Below are positions 1-10,679 of a stretch of DNA of 64,000 bases, piece by piece. The translations under genes and the position numbers were made by a program. The notes beneath the pieces are model-generated. The model searched no databases. It had not been told where the DNA came from and was given only the letters and a program-made list of their open reading frames with translations. Source of the DNA: Anas platyrhynchos (taxonomy: Eukaryota > Chordata > Aves > Anseriformes > Anatidae); NCBI RefSeq assembly GCF_047663525.1, contig NC_092603.1:1756001-1820000 (forward strand), read 5' to 3'. Numbering within the stretch: position 1 is the stretch's first letter; each line of letters opens with the position of its first letter.

Positions 1-507
1 GTGGTCCCAGGAGGTCCAAGAAGTACACTGAAGGGCATTTAGGGGTCTGAGGGCGTTCTCTGGGGGGCAGTAGAGATGTTTGGGGGACAAGGGGTGTCCT
101 GACAGATCTGAAGGGGTAACTGGGGGCAGAGGGGGTGTTCTCTAGATGGTCTTTAGAGGGCAATGGGTGGGGCTGTGGGGTGCACTATGTGTATGGGGAC
201 TGAGGTCAATGGGGGTCCCTGGGGGTGCCCTTGGGGGACAGTTGGGGGTCACTGAGGGGTGTTATTGTGGTCTTCTTGATGTTTCTATGGGGGGCAGGGG
301 GAGAACTGGGGAGGGATAATGGTTCTGTGGCAGATCTGGGGGTGCAATGGGGAGTCCTGGGGAGCAACAAGGGTCCGAGGGAGCCTAGATAGTCTCAGGG
401 TGCACTGGGGAAGACCATGAGGGGCAATGGAAGGAGCTGGGGGTTCAGGGGGAGGTAATGGGAGGTGGGGGTGGGCAGGGGGGTTTCCTTTGACTCTCCA
501 CTCCCAG
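1..507 (+). other. TNXB intron (left edge)
   Basis: No coding exon or RNA gene is visible. The stretch is G-rich on the + strand and ends in the acceptor CTCCCAG at 501-507 that opens the first TNXB exon in the window. It is taken as the intron before that exon; the rest of the gene lies beyond the left edge. Confidence 0.6.
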
Positions 508-2634
508 GTGTTCCAGCGACGCATGAATGGGGCCACTGATTTCTGGCGGGGATGGGAAGAGTACGCCCACGGCTTTGGCAACGTCTCCCAGGAGTTCTGG
601 CTTGGTGAGGACCCCTGCATCTGGGTGGGGGACCCCGGGTTTTGGCGGGGGGACAAAGGCACCCAAGGGGACCCCAGGGGGACACCCAGGGGGACCCAGG
701 GGGACCCAGGTGGGCCTCCAGGGGAGGGACCCAGGTGTCTGGGTGGCCCTGGGTGGGCTGCAGTGGCTGAAGACCCCAAGGTGTCTGGGTGCAGGGAACG
801 AGGCGCTGCACGCGTTGACGGCGGCTGGCCCCACGGAGCTGCGGGTGGACCTACGGACGCCGCTGGACGCTGCCTTTGCCCACTACCGCGACTTCGCCGT
901 TGCTGGCCCTGAGGAGCACTACCGCCTCCACCTCGGCACCTACAGCGGCACCGCCGGTGCGAGGGGTTCCTGGCCCGTGAAGGGGCCGAGGGTATTTGGG
1001 GGAGGGTATTGGGGGGTCCCATGGGGCATTGGGAGGGCCCTAGGGGAGGGCTGTTGGCCCATGGGGAGGGTTCTGGGGAGCCCTGTGGGAATCTCGGGGG
1101 TGCCTTGGCCCACGGGGGTTCCCTAAAGCAGGTCTTGGAGGAGTCCTTTAGCCCATGGGTGTCCTTAGGGGAAATCTTGGGGGGGGGGAGAGGGTGGGGT
1201 CTCTGAATAGTTATGGCTTATGGGGGGTGTGGGGTATGGTGGTTTGGGGGAAGCTGCCCTTTGCCCATATAGCAGCAGCACTTGTGGGGATTCCTGGGAG
1301 AGTGTTGTCTGGGGGTTACTGAGGGCCTCTTGACCCATAGGAGGGTACTTAGAGGAGGCCTTGGCAGAGGGAGGTCCTTTTGCCAATGAGAGGCAGTCCT
1401 TGGAGTGGTTTTGGGAGTCCATGACTCATGGGTGGGGGGGCTTTGGGGGCCTATTACAGATCACCAGCCCATGGGGTGGTCCTGGGGAGCCCCTAAGAGG
1501 TCTTGAGAGTCTTTGGTCCATATGGTGCTCCCTGATATGGAACGCAGAGGTTCCTGGGGGGCTGTGACCTGTCCTGGAGGGGAATGGGGGGGTGTCTTAG
1601 GGAACATCTTGTGGTTCTCTGACCTATTGAGAGTGTTCTGGAAAGCTCTCTTTCTGGGAGTGCTAGAATCTCCAGAGTGCTAATGTGAGTCCTGCAGGGG
1701 ACGCAATGTCCTACCACGCTGGCAGCCCCTTCTCAACGCGGGACCGTGACCCCCGGCGCCGCCCCCGGCCCTGCGCCATCGCCTACACAGGGGCCTGGTG
1801 GTACCGCAACTGCCACTACGCCAACCTCAATGGGCGCTATGGTACCCCCTACGACCATCAGGCACGTTGGGGGGATGTAGGGGTGATGGGGAGGGGGTAT
1901 CGGGGCCATAAAGGGGGGCTATGGGCACTACAGAAACAGCAAAAGAGGACTTGATGGGGTCTATAGGGGCCTTGGGGGGGCTACAGAAGACATAGGAGGT
2001 AAATATGGAGGTCAATACAGACCATACAGAAATTTATAGGGGCCATGAGGCAGGCTATGAAGGCCACAAGGCAGCCTGCAATGGGATTAAAATCACCCCA
2101 GGAGGTTTGACAGGGGCCATGGGGTGGGGGAGCCTATATTGGCACTGTGGGACACAAGATCCATATGGCACTGCTCACAGCGGCAGGTACCTATGGGGAC
2201 CTAGAGGGCCTGGGGAGTGGCAGCAGGGGATTTCACACCTATAGGGACTGGTGCCCTATGGGGAACAAGGGGGGCCAGGACCTCTTTGGGGGGCTATGAG
2301 GGCCGTATGGTCATGCACCCCTCTGAGGTCCTACAGGCCTTCTACAGAGTGCAAGACACCATACAGGACCCCTCCTGCCCCAGCTCCAGATCTCCCCTAT
2401 GTGGGCATGGGGCTTTATAGGAGGGATAGGGCCTGGAGCAGGGGAGTGGGTTCTTCAGGGCTTCAGTATGGTGCCCACAGGCCCTATACGGGTCTGTAGG
2501 GCCCCTGTAGTATGCCGACAAGTCCTGACAAGGCCCTATCTCGCTCTCCCCAGGGCATCAACTGGTTTCCCTGGAAAGGTTTCGAGTTCTCCATCCCCTT
2601 CACGGAGATGAAGCTGCGGCCACAGCATGACTGA
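508..2634 (+). CDS. TNXB: Tenascin-X C-terminal fibrinogen-like domain (partial, 3' exons)
   Basis: Four exons (508-604, 795-956, 1698-1861, 2554-2634) splice in frame to the last 167 residues of a fibrinogen-related domain. Visible motifs in order are [38 protein letters not shown], the calcium-loop-like [21 protein letters not shown] and [14 protein letters not shown], then TGA. Tenascins are secreted extracellular-matrix glycoproteins; this domain ends the protein. Position tail to tail with CYP21 and the FTEMKLRP ending point to TNXB rather than another tenascin. The intron after 1861 appears to use a GC donor (1862-1863): phases match only with that cut. The introns 957-1697 and 1862-2553 hold G-rich degenerate repeats and no other exon. 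The 5' part of the gene is outside the window. Confidence 0.93.
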
Positions 2635-2683
2635 GAGCACCCAGAGAGGAGGCAGGGCTGCCAGGGGCAGTGGTGATGAAGCC

Positions 2684-2689
2684 TTTATG
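2684..2689 (-). terminator. Possible CYP21 poly(A) signal (CATAAA variant)
   Basis: On the minus strand CATAAA lies 69 bases after the CYP21 stop. No AATAAA was found on that strand in the gap, so this variant hexamer is the best candidate. It sits just upstream of the oppositely oriented TNXB signal, so the two 3' ends interdigitate. Confidence 0.4.
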
Positions 2690-2694
2690 GGGTC

Positions 2695-2700
2695 AATAAA
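2695..2700 (+). terminator. TNXB poly(A) signal
   Basis: AATAAA lies 61 bases after the TNXB stop codon, in the short gap before the CYP21 stop on the other strand. Confidence 0.75.
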
Positions 2701-2757
2701 AGCTGCGAGCAACCAGCAAGCAAGCCCAGGCTTCCATGTGTCCCCAGGCATCGGGGC

Positions 2758-5700
2758 TCAGGGGGTGGGGGGCTGACAGGGCACAAGGCGCACGCAGAAT
2801 GGGGGGCAGCGCAGGACGGTGCCAGCTGTCACCCCCAGCTTGGGAAGGGCACCAGGCACCGGTGGCTCCAGGCGGAAATGATGAAGGATGTGGCCCAGGA
2901 AAACAAAGAGCTCAGCTCGTGCCAATGCCTCACCCAGGCAGGATCGGGCCCCGCAGCCGAAAGGTACCAGCGCTCGCCAAGGTGCCCCTGGCTCCAGGAA
3001 CCGCTCTGGAGGGGGAAAATGAGTGGGGAGGGAACCCACCATAAGGGCCAAGGACACAGATGTCCAGGCTGGTGATCATCCCAACAGCATCAGATACCCT
3101 GGCAAGCAGGGAGGGGACCCATCCCTGGGGGCTCGGGGGACCCAAGCATCTGGAGCAGGGACCCAGGTGTCCAAAATGGGCCCAAAAGTCCAGGGAACTT
3201 CAGGGTCCACACGTACCTGGCAGGAATTCATCAGGGCGATGCCAGGTCTCAGGGTCGTGGTGGGCAGCGAAGAGGTTGGGGATGACGATGGAGCCAGCTG
3301 GCACAGGGAGACCCCCAACACTAGAACAGGACAAGGTGCTGCTGGGATGGACTGGAACAGACTGGAGTCTGCAGAGTCCCAGTAGCATCTACTGCCACCT
3401 ACTGGGACCATCGGGCTTTACTGAGCCCTACTGGAGCTCTCCTGGTCTACATTGCAGCCTACTGGGCTCTACCAGGTGCTTCTGGGTTTTATGATGCCTT
3501 TTGGGCTCTGCTAACCCATACTGGTCTATACTAGTCAATACTGGTCTGTACAGACCCATACTGGTCCATACTGGTTTCTACTGGCTGTACCTGGTGTGGC
3601 GGCGTGTGCAGTGGGGCAGGGCCAGGGGTGCAGGTGGCCGCAGGCGCAAAGTCTCGGTGATGGTGGCGCGGAGCAGGGGCAGGCGTCCCATGTCCCCCAC
3701 CTGGGGGGTGCCTGTGGGGCCCAGCTCCTGATGCAGCTCTGCACGCACCCACTCCTGCACCTGGGGGGGGCACACATATCATGCACGGCTGTCCCTCACG
3801 CATGTGACATGGATGCGATGCATGTGGCACCTTGGGACAGTGCAGGGGTGGAGGTGATGGCCACGAGAGGGGGTCATCAGGGACACCCAGGACGTGGAAC
3901 CCTCCCCAGGACCTGACCAGGGACACGGACATGACGTGGATGTGGCATGCATGCAGCACCTCAGGGCAGTGGTTATGGAGTGGGGGACGCGAGGGATGCC
4001 CAGGACACGGGTGGGCACACCCTGGGGATGCGAGACCCGCCTGGGGATATGGACATGAGTGTGACACGTGTGGCACTGCAGGGTGGTGCAAGGGGACAGT
4101 GATGGCCACGGGGAGGAGGACACGGGATTTGCAGGACACTGGACACAGACGTGAGTATGCAAGACCCCCCCACCCAGAACCTGCATGGGGACACAGACAC
4201 CTATGTGACATGGAGGTGGCACCTCAGGGCGATGCAGCAGGAAGGCCACGGCCCAGGCCAGGGCGGCCGCTGTCGTCTCAGTGCCACCGATGAAGAGGTC
4301 GACCAGGGCCATGTGCAGCCGATCAGGGCCTAGCGGCCCCCCCCGGACACTGGGGTCCTCCCCCAGCAGCGCCCCCAGCACTGTGTCCTCAGGGGGCGAG
4401 GCACAGGCCTGCAAGGGGACACGTGTCACCTCCCTGAGTCCCCTCACCGGGTTCCTCCTGCCCCGGTCCCGTGTCCCCATCCCACCTTGTGACGCCGGAT
4501 CTGGGTCTCCACGAAGGCGTCACGGGACTCCACCAGGCTAAGCAGCCGCCGCAGCCCTGGGTTGGGCAGCACCTGGGACCGTATGGAGCCCATGGGCACC
4601 CCAGGGGCCACGAAGAGCCCCCAGGACCCTATAGAGCCCCCCCGCTTTGAGCCACAGTGGCTATATAACCCCTTCCAGCTGCATGTAGGCCCTATAGACC
4701 CACCCCGGTCCCACAGTCCCTACAGACTCTCTCAACCCTGTGTAGAACCCTTAACATCTCCCCCAAGGTCTTACAGACCATTTAACCCCATCCCCAGCCC
4801 CATACAGACCCCCCCCTCAACCCCATATATAACTCCCATCTCCACATAGACCCTGTACCCTCCCACACCCCCAGCACCTCCCCAGATCCTATATATCCTC
4901 CCCAAGGCCATATAACCACCTCAGAGCCCTACATAGGCCCCTCCACACCTTCATATATACCCTACAACCCCTCCAGGGCAATATAGTTTCTCCCCAATAT
5001 TGTCTCCCACATCTGGACCCTATAACAGTCCCAAATCCCATACAGACCCTACAACATCCCCTCCCATGCCCTTCCTCAGTCCCACGCAGGCCTCCCCCAG
5101 GCCCCCGTAGATGCCATAAACCTCATCCCCAGAGCCATACGGGCCCTGTAGGGCCTGGCCCCACGGTGAGGCTCACCCGCAGCAGTGGCAGCAAGTCGAG
5201 CACCCGGACGCTGGCCCTGCCCCACACCTCCAGCAGCTCCATGACGCAGCGGGTGAAGGCCCGGACTTCAGCCTCGGGGGGCATCTGTGGGGGCCCAGAT
5301 GCCTTGGGTCACCCCCATAGACCCCCGGGTCCCCCCCGAGGATACCCAAGTCCCCCAGGTGGCACCTGGACATGTCGTTTCCCCCCCCCCAAGTGACACC
5401 TGGGTCCCCTCGAGTGGCACCAGACACCTGGGTGGACCCAAACCCAGAGAACCCCCACCCAAAGGTGCCCACCCCAAATGCCTTAGGGCCACCTGGATGC
5501 CCCAAAAGGGACACCTGGGTCCCTACCAGGTCCCCAAAGACGAGGAGGCAGATGGTGCTGCAGGTGTGGAAGGCAAATGCCTCGAAGACATCAATGGGCG
5601 CCCCCCCATAAGAACGCAGGTCCTGGGGGGGGGAAAAGGGGGTCACCATGGGGGGCTGGGGAGTGCCTGGGGGTACATGGGGCTTCCCAGGGGGGGTGTT

Positions 5701-7769
5701 GGGGTGATCTAAGGAGATTTTGGGGTCACCAGGGGTATACCGCTAGCCCTAGGGGGTATTGGGATACCCAAGGGTGGTAGAGGGGAGGGGACCCCATAGG
5801 GGTATTGGGGTGAACTGGGGTAATATAGGGGGACCTAAGGGGTTTCGGGGAGCCCCAAATGGGTAAGGAGGGGTGTCCCAGGAAGTAATGGGGTGTGCTA
5901 GTGGATATAAGGGGCCCAAGAGAGAAGAGGGGATTACGGGAGGATTTGAGGTCCCACAGTCAGGTATTGGGGCATCTGTAGGGGCTACTAAAGGGGTCTG
6001 GGTGATAAAGGGGAGTACTGGGACATACCAGGGAGGTACTGGGGAGCATAAATGGAGCATTGGGGTGCCCCAGGGAGATTCAGGGATCCCAGAAAGGATA
6101 TTAGGGACACCTACATGACAAAGTGGTGTCCCAAGAGACAATGGGGCTCCCTGGGGGGGGCGGTGCAAGGAATACCCCCCTGTTGGGGTATAGGGCTGCC
6201 CTAAAAGGATAATGAAGGTCCCATAAAAGCTATTGGGTGGCCCCCAAGGGATTACTGGTATACCACAGGGACCCCCTGATGAGCTATGAGGTGCTGGGGC
6301 TGATTTTTTGGGGGCACCCTGGTGCAATTTGGGGGTCCCAGGGTTGGTTTGGAGTTCTGGAAGGGGATGGGGGGGTTGTCCCCAGGTTGGGGGTGCCTTT
6401 TTTTATTTTTTTGGGGGGGGGAGGGGTCCCAGGTTTGGGGTACTCACCTGGCAAAGCGCCTTCGCCTGCTGCGCCAAGAGGGGCTCGAGTCGCCCCTGGG
6501 CCCGGGCCAGCGCCCCCCGCGTCGCCCCCCGCTGCTGCTGCCACCCCGGGCACACGTCCCCCAGCGCCAGGTCCTGGCCCCCCCGTGACACCAGCCCCCC
6601 TGCACCACACCTACGTCACCACTGGCACCCCCCAGCACCCATGAGGACTGCCCAGTCTCCCCCCCACCCCTCAAAAAACCCTCGGGACCCCCAGGGACCC
6701 CCCCCCACCCACCAGACACCCATAGGACCCCCCCAGCACCCCCCAAACACTGACAGAGACCCCTCCCCAGACACCCTTGTGAGGAACCCACAGCCCCCCC
6801 CTCACCCCCCAGGACACCCCCAATACCATAAGGTGCCCCCCCCACAGGCCCCCCCAATACACAGGGAACTTTGGGGTGGCCGACACAACCCCCCCCAGCC
6901 CTTATAACACCCCCAGCCCCATAAGCTCCCAATAACCCACCTGTACCCACATAATTTGGGGAGGGGGTGGTCCCAGTGCACCCCCCCAGCCCATGTGGGA
7001 CCCCCCCCCATACCCAGGTAACTTGGGGGGCGCCCAGCAAAGTCCCCCCAGCGGCGAGCGAGAGCCTCCCGGATGGTCCCCACCGAGCTCAGCACCAGCA
7101 CATCTTGGGGGTAAGGAGAGGGGGGGAAAAAAAAAATGGGGGGGGTCTGGAGGGATGTGACCCCCTTGGGGGGGGGGGGGGGGGGGGAAGGGAAGTCCCA
7201 AGATATGGGGGCTTGGTGGTCCCAGCCCTCCCAATGGGGTCAGGGACCCCCAAATTGGGGGGGGAATGGGTGCGGGGATAGAAGGGGGGGGGGGATTGTC
7301 CCAGGAACAAACTGGGGGGGGGGGGCAATCAATGGGTTGAGGGGAGCAAGGAGAGATTTGGGGGGGGGAGGGGATCCCTTGCAACCCCCTTCCCACCAAC
7401 TCTTATTGGGCCAACACTGGGGTGCAGGGAGGGGGGGCGCAGCCAAAATTTGGGGGTCCCAGGAGGTGGAGGCTGGGGGGGGGGGGGCAGTTTTAGGGTC
7501 CCAAGGTGGGCTGTTGGGGGAAGGGTTTTTGAGGGGGGGGATAAAGTGGGGTGCCCCCATTTCGCCCCCCCCATCCACTCACCGTGGCCCCCCAGGCGCA
7601 CGCGCAAAGCAGGCCCGTGGCGGCGGGCGAGGGCGAGGAGGTGCTGTGCCCCCCGGGGGTGCAGGAGGTGCAGGGCCCCCCCACGGGGGGACCCCTCCCG
7701 CGCCCCCCCAGAAAGGAGCAGCAGCAGCAGCAGCAGCAGGAGCAGGAGCAGCAGCAGCGTGGCCGCCAT
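2758..7769 (-). CDS. CYP21A1: Steroid 21-hydroxylase (cytochrome P450 family 21)
   Basis: Ten exons, in gene order 7583-7769, 7014-7103, 6448-6599, 5527-5622, 5177-5284, 4486-4572, 4223-4408, 3591-3760, 3217-3320, 2758-3005, join with consistent phases to 475 codons plus stop (human enzyme 495). The product is an ER-membrane P450 that hydroxylates progesterone and 17-hydroxyprogesterone at C21 in corticosteroid synthesis. Seen: start MAATL, a run of about 15 leucines encoded by CTG repeats as anchor, [17 protein letters not shown], the I-helix GGTETT (exon 7), the K-helix ETLRLRP (exon 8), and the haem-thiolate motif [10 protein letters not shown] in the last exon. The usual proline-rich hinge after the anchor is hard to see and the N-terminus is shortened. 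Exon number equals the mammalian gene. The neighbour order TNXB-CYP21-CENPA supports the call. It looks functional. Confidence 0.93.
4573..5176. repeat. Degenerate CCCTATAGACCC-type repeat in a CYP21 intron
   Basis: This CYP21 intron is filled with imperfect short units around CCCTATAGACCC or CCATATAGACC. The same motif family recurs, on the opposite strand, in the last TNXB intron (about 1870-2500) and in the C4 intron at about 54790-55380. No exon is visible. Confidence 0.6.
5623..6447. other. CYP21 intron without visible gene
   Basis: The stretch is G-rich on the + strand with irregular GGGGTATTGGGG-like units. No exon, RNA gene or mobile element is recognised. Confidence 0.5.
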
Positions 7770-8142
7770 CGCCCCTCGATGCTGGGGACTGAGAGGGTGG
7801 GGAGGGGGGACGGGGGGGGGCACAAAAAGCTCCGCCCCCCCCTTAGTATTTGGGGAGTGACGGGGGGGGGGGCAGATCCTTTTTGCACACTCCCCCCCTG
7901 TTGGATCTCCCTGCCCCCCAAAAAATACAACTTTGGGCTGCTCACCCCCCCCCAAAAAAACCCTTCCCATGATGGGGGTGCTGCCGTGGACACCCCCCCA
8001 CCCCCAAACCATACTTGGGTGCCCCCCCCCCCCAAATCACACTCGGGTGCCCCCCCCCCCCCCCAGGTGCCCTTGAGCAGGACCCAGCCACCCATTTAAG
8101 ACGGGGGGGGGAAGCGGGTTATGAAAAAAGGGGGATTGTTCC

Positions 8143-8148
8143 TTTATT
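8143..8148 (-). terminator. CENPA poly(A) signal
   Basis: AATAAA on the minus strand, 52 bases after the CENPA stop codon. It leaves about 370 bases to the CYP21 start codon downstream. Confidence 0.8.
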
Positions 8149-8199
8149 AAAGAGGGAGGGGGGGGTCTATGGGGTGGGGGGGTGGGGGGAGACACGCGC

Positions 8200-10393
8200 T
8201 TAGATCCCCCCCCCATCCAGCCCCCGCAGGCGCCGGGCCAGCTGTAGGTCCTTGGGGTACAGGGTGACCCGGCGGGCGTGCAGCGAGCACAGGTAGGCGT
8301 CCTCCAGCAGGCGCACCAAGAAAGCCTCCGCCGCCTTTTTTTTTTGGGGGGGGGGGGGCATCAGGGGGTGCCCCCCCCAATATCCCCACGCCACCCTGGA
8401 TACCCCCTTCCTCCTTCAATACACCCCCCTCGCAAGAATTGTCCCCCCTCTCCCCTCAGGGGCACACCCAAGGGGTACAACCCCCCCCCCCACGTTCAAT
8501 GCACCCCAGAAGCCACCCCCCCCCCAAAAAAAAAACCACAAAAGCATGGGAAAGGAGCAAATTTAGGGGGCTTACAGCCCCCCCCCCCAACCCTAATGGG
8601 TGCCTGACACCCCCCTCAGCAGCAGGACCCCCCCAAACCCATTAGGCACCCCCACATCACCACCCCCCAAAGTGAAAGACACCCCCAAAATGGCCCAGAG
8701 GTGCCCCCCCCCAGCACCCAAAGTTGAAGGGTGACCCCCCCCTTTGCCCCCCCCACCTCTTGTAGGGCCAGCAGTGCCATGGCTTGCCATTGGTAGTCCA
8801 CCCCCCGCGTGAAGAGCAGGCAGATCTCCCGCACCTGGGGACAGGGGGACAGCAGGGGGGGGGCATGGGGACACGGGGGGGGGCACGGGGACACCGTGGG
8901 GGGGCACGGGGACATGGAGGGGGGACCTGGGACACCCCAGGGATGGGGATATTGCCCTGGGGGTGTCACCACGTAGGGACATGGGGACAGGTATATTTTT
9001 TTTTAGGGGGGGGGGGGACATGGGACAGTGACAAATGAAGTGCCATGGATGGGGGGGGTGACAAGGACGCGGGGGGGGGGGGGCACAAGGACGTGGGGGG
9101 TGGATCCTGTCTCAGACAAGGCCACTGCGTCACTTGGGGGGGGTCAGGGGATGTGACAAGGACATTTGGGGGGGGGGGGGGACAAGGACGCAGGGGGGGG
9201 CACAGGGGGGACTCAAGAGGGTCCGGAGGAGGGGGGGAGGTGCTGAGGGGCTGGGAGGGGCTGGTTTGGGGGGACCTGGGAGGGGGTCCATGGGTGGGGG
9301 GGGGGTTGGAGGGGGACTTGAGGTCCCAGTTTGGGGGTGTCGGGGGGGGGATCCCAACAGGGGGGGGCTGGGAGGGAGGGGTTTGGGGGACCCGGGGGGG
9401 TCCCAGGGAAGATTTGGGGGTCCCGGGGGGGGGTTGGGGGTGTCAGGGTGGTCCCGGGGGGGGTCGGGGTTCCCAGGGGTGGTTTGGGGGTCCCAGGACG
9501 GTCCTGGGGGGGTCCCAGGGGTGGTTCAGGGGTCTCAGGGGGGGGACCCAAGGAAGATTTGGGGGTGTCAGGGGGGCTTGGGGGTCCCGGGAGACTTTTT
9601 GGGGGTCGTTTAGGGATCCCGGGGGGTGTCCCGAGGTAGGGTGTCCCGGGGGTGGTTTGGGGGTTCAGGGGTCTTCCAGGGAAGATTTTGGGGGTGTCAG
9701 GGGGGAATTGGGGGTCCCAGGGGTGGTTCGGGGGTCCCGGGGGGGTCCCGGGGATAGTTCGGGGGTGTTGGGGAGAGGTCCCGAGGAATATTTGGGGGTG
9801 TCAGGGGGGACTGGGGGGGTCCCGGGAGACTTCTCGGGGGTCGTTTGGGGATGCCGGGGGGGGTCTCCCTGGGCTGGTTTGGGGGGGTTCCCGAGGGGGG
9901 GGTCGGGGATTCGGGGGAGTTGTCCCGGGGGGGGGGCTCAGGGGTCCCGGGGGGGGTTCCCGGGGGGGGGTTCCCGGGGGGATTCGGGGGTCCCGGGGGG
10001 GGGGGTTTGGGCTTCCTGGGAGTGGTTCGGGGATCCCGGGGGGGTTGTCCCGGTGGGGTGGGGGGGGTGTCCCGGTGGGGGGGGGTCTCTCACCACACGG
10101 CAGAAGGGCTGGCGGCGCAGCAGCAGGTTGGTGGTGCTCTGATACTTGCGGATCTCCCTCAACGCCAGCTGGCCCGGCCGGTACCGCCGCCGCCCTACGA
10201 GAGGAGACGAAAACCGGGGGTGGGGGGGTCACAACGAAGCGGGGGGGGGGGGGGGTCATCGGTGACACCGTGGGGGGGGGGGGTCGCACTCACGGCGCGG
10301 GGGCGAAGGCGCCCGCGGCCGCCTAGGGGAGGGCCGGGGGGAGACCGGGGGGGGGCCGCGGCGCCGGGGGCTGCGGTCCTTGGGGCGCGGCAT
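8200..10393 (-). CDS. CENPA: Centromeric histone H3 variant CENP-A
   Basis: Four exons (10294-10393, 10094-10194, 8757-8834, 8200-8334) join in phase to 137 residues (human 140). CENP-A replaces H3 in centromeric nucleosomes and marks the kinetochore site. Seen: an Arg/Pro/Ser-rich N-tail ([13 protein letters not shown]), the H3-type [32 protein letters not shown], the CENP-A-specific loop 1 with [19 protein letters not shown], then [19 protein letters not shown] and a short tail. The acceptor of exon 4 is preceded on the coding strand by a run of A and a run of C in place of a normal pyrimidine tract. It shares strand with CYP21 downstream. It appears intact, and the promoter carries cell-cycle motifs (see 10469-10623). 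Confidence 0.95.
9040..10092. repeat. G-rich minisatellite filling CENPA intron 2
   Basis: More than 1 kb of imperfect units such as GGGGGTCCCGGGGG and GGTTTGGGGGTCCC, with very strong G/C strand asymmetry (G on +). Many runs of four or more G make G-quadruplexes plausible on the template strand of CENPA. The long glycine-rich frames here are artefacts of this composition. Confidence 0.8.
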
Positions 10394-10468
10394 AACCGGG
10401 GGGGGGCGTGGTGACGTCACGCTGGGACCCCCTCCGCCACCGCCACCGCCGCCGCCGCCGCCTCCCCG

Positions 10469-10623
10469 TTCAAAGCTCCCGCCGCGAAGCGGGGACGTCA
10501 CATCCGGCGGGGCAGAGCCGCTCTGTGTCCACCGGAGGACTCGTCTCGATGGTATCTCGGAGGACCGCAGCTCGTTTGCATAAATTTGCATCCCCCCCCC
10601 CCGCAATGGCGCTGCTCCATTGG
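10469..10623 (-). promoter_or_regulatory. CENPA promoter: CDE/CHR, octamers, CCAAT box
   Basis: Reading the minus strand towards the CENPA start at 10393: CCAAT (10623-10619), two octamer-like elements (ATGCAAAT at 10591-10584 and ATGCAAAC at 10581-10574), then GGCGG (10483-10479), a 4-base spacer, and TTTGAA (10474-10469). GGCGG-N4-TTTGAA is the classical CDE/CHR module that restricts transcription to G2/M, when CENPA is known to be expressed; upstream CCAAT (NF-Y) boxes are typical of that promoter class. CDE/CHR lies about 75-90 bases above the ATG. A short CCG run lies between them (10437-10463). Confidence 0.7.
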
Positions 10624-10679
10624 CTGGGGGCTCAAGGGGCCGGTACAGCTCGGGGGGCCACGGTTCTGGCCCCACGTAC

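Noticed and set aside
6574-6599. Starting CYP21 exon 3 at 6573
   Set aside because: Phase is satisfied there only if exon 2 ends in phase 0; the acceptor at 6600-6601 gives [13 protein letters not shown], which matches the family and the phase-1 donor of exon 2.
9045-10142. 365-residue glycine-rich open frame on +
   Set aside because: It lies in the CENPA intron 2 G-rich minisatellite; the frame is open only because GGG/GGT words lack stops, with no conserved domain.
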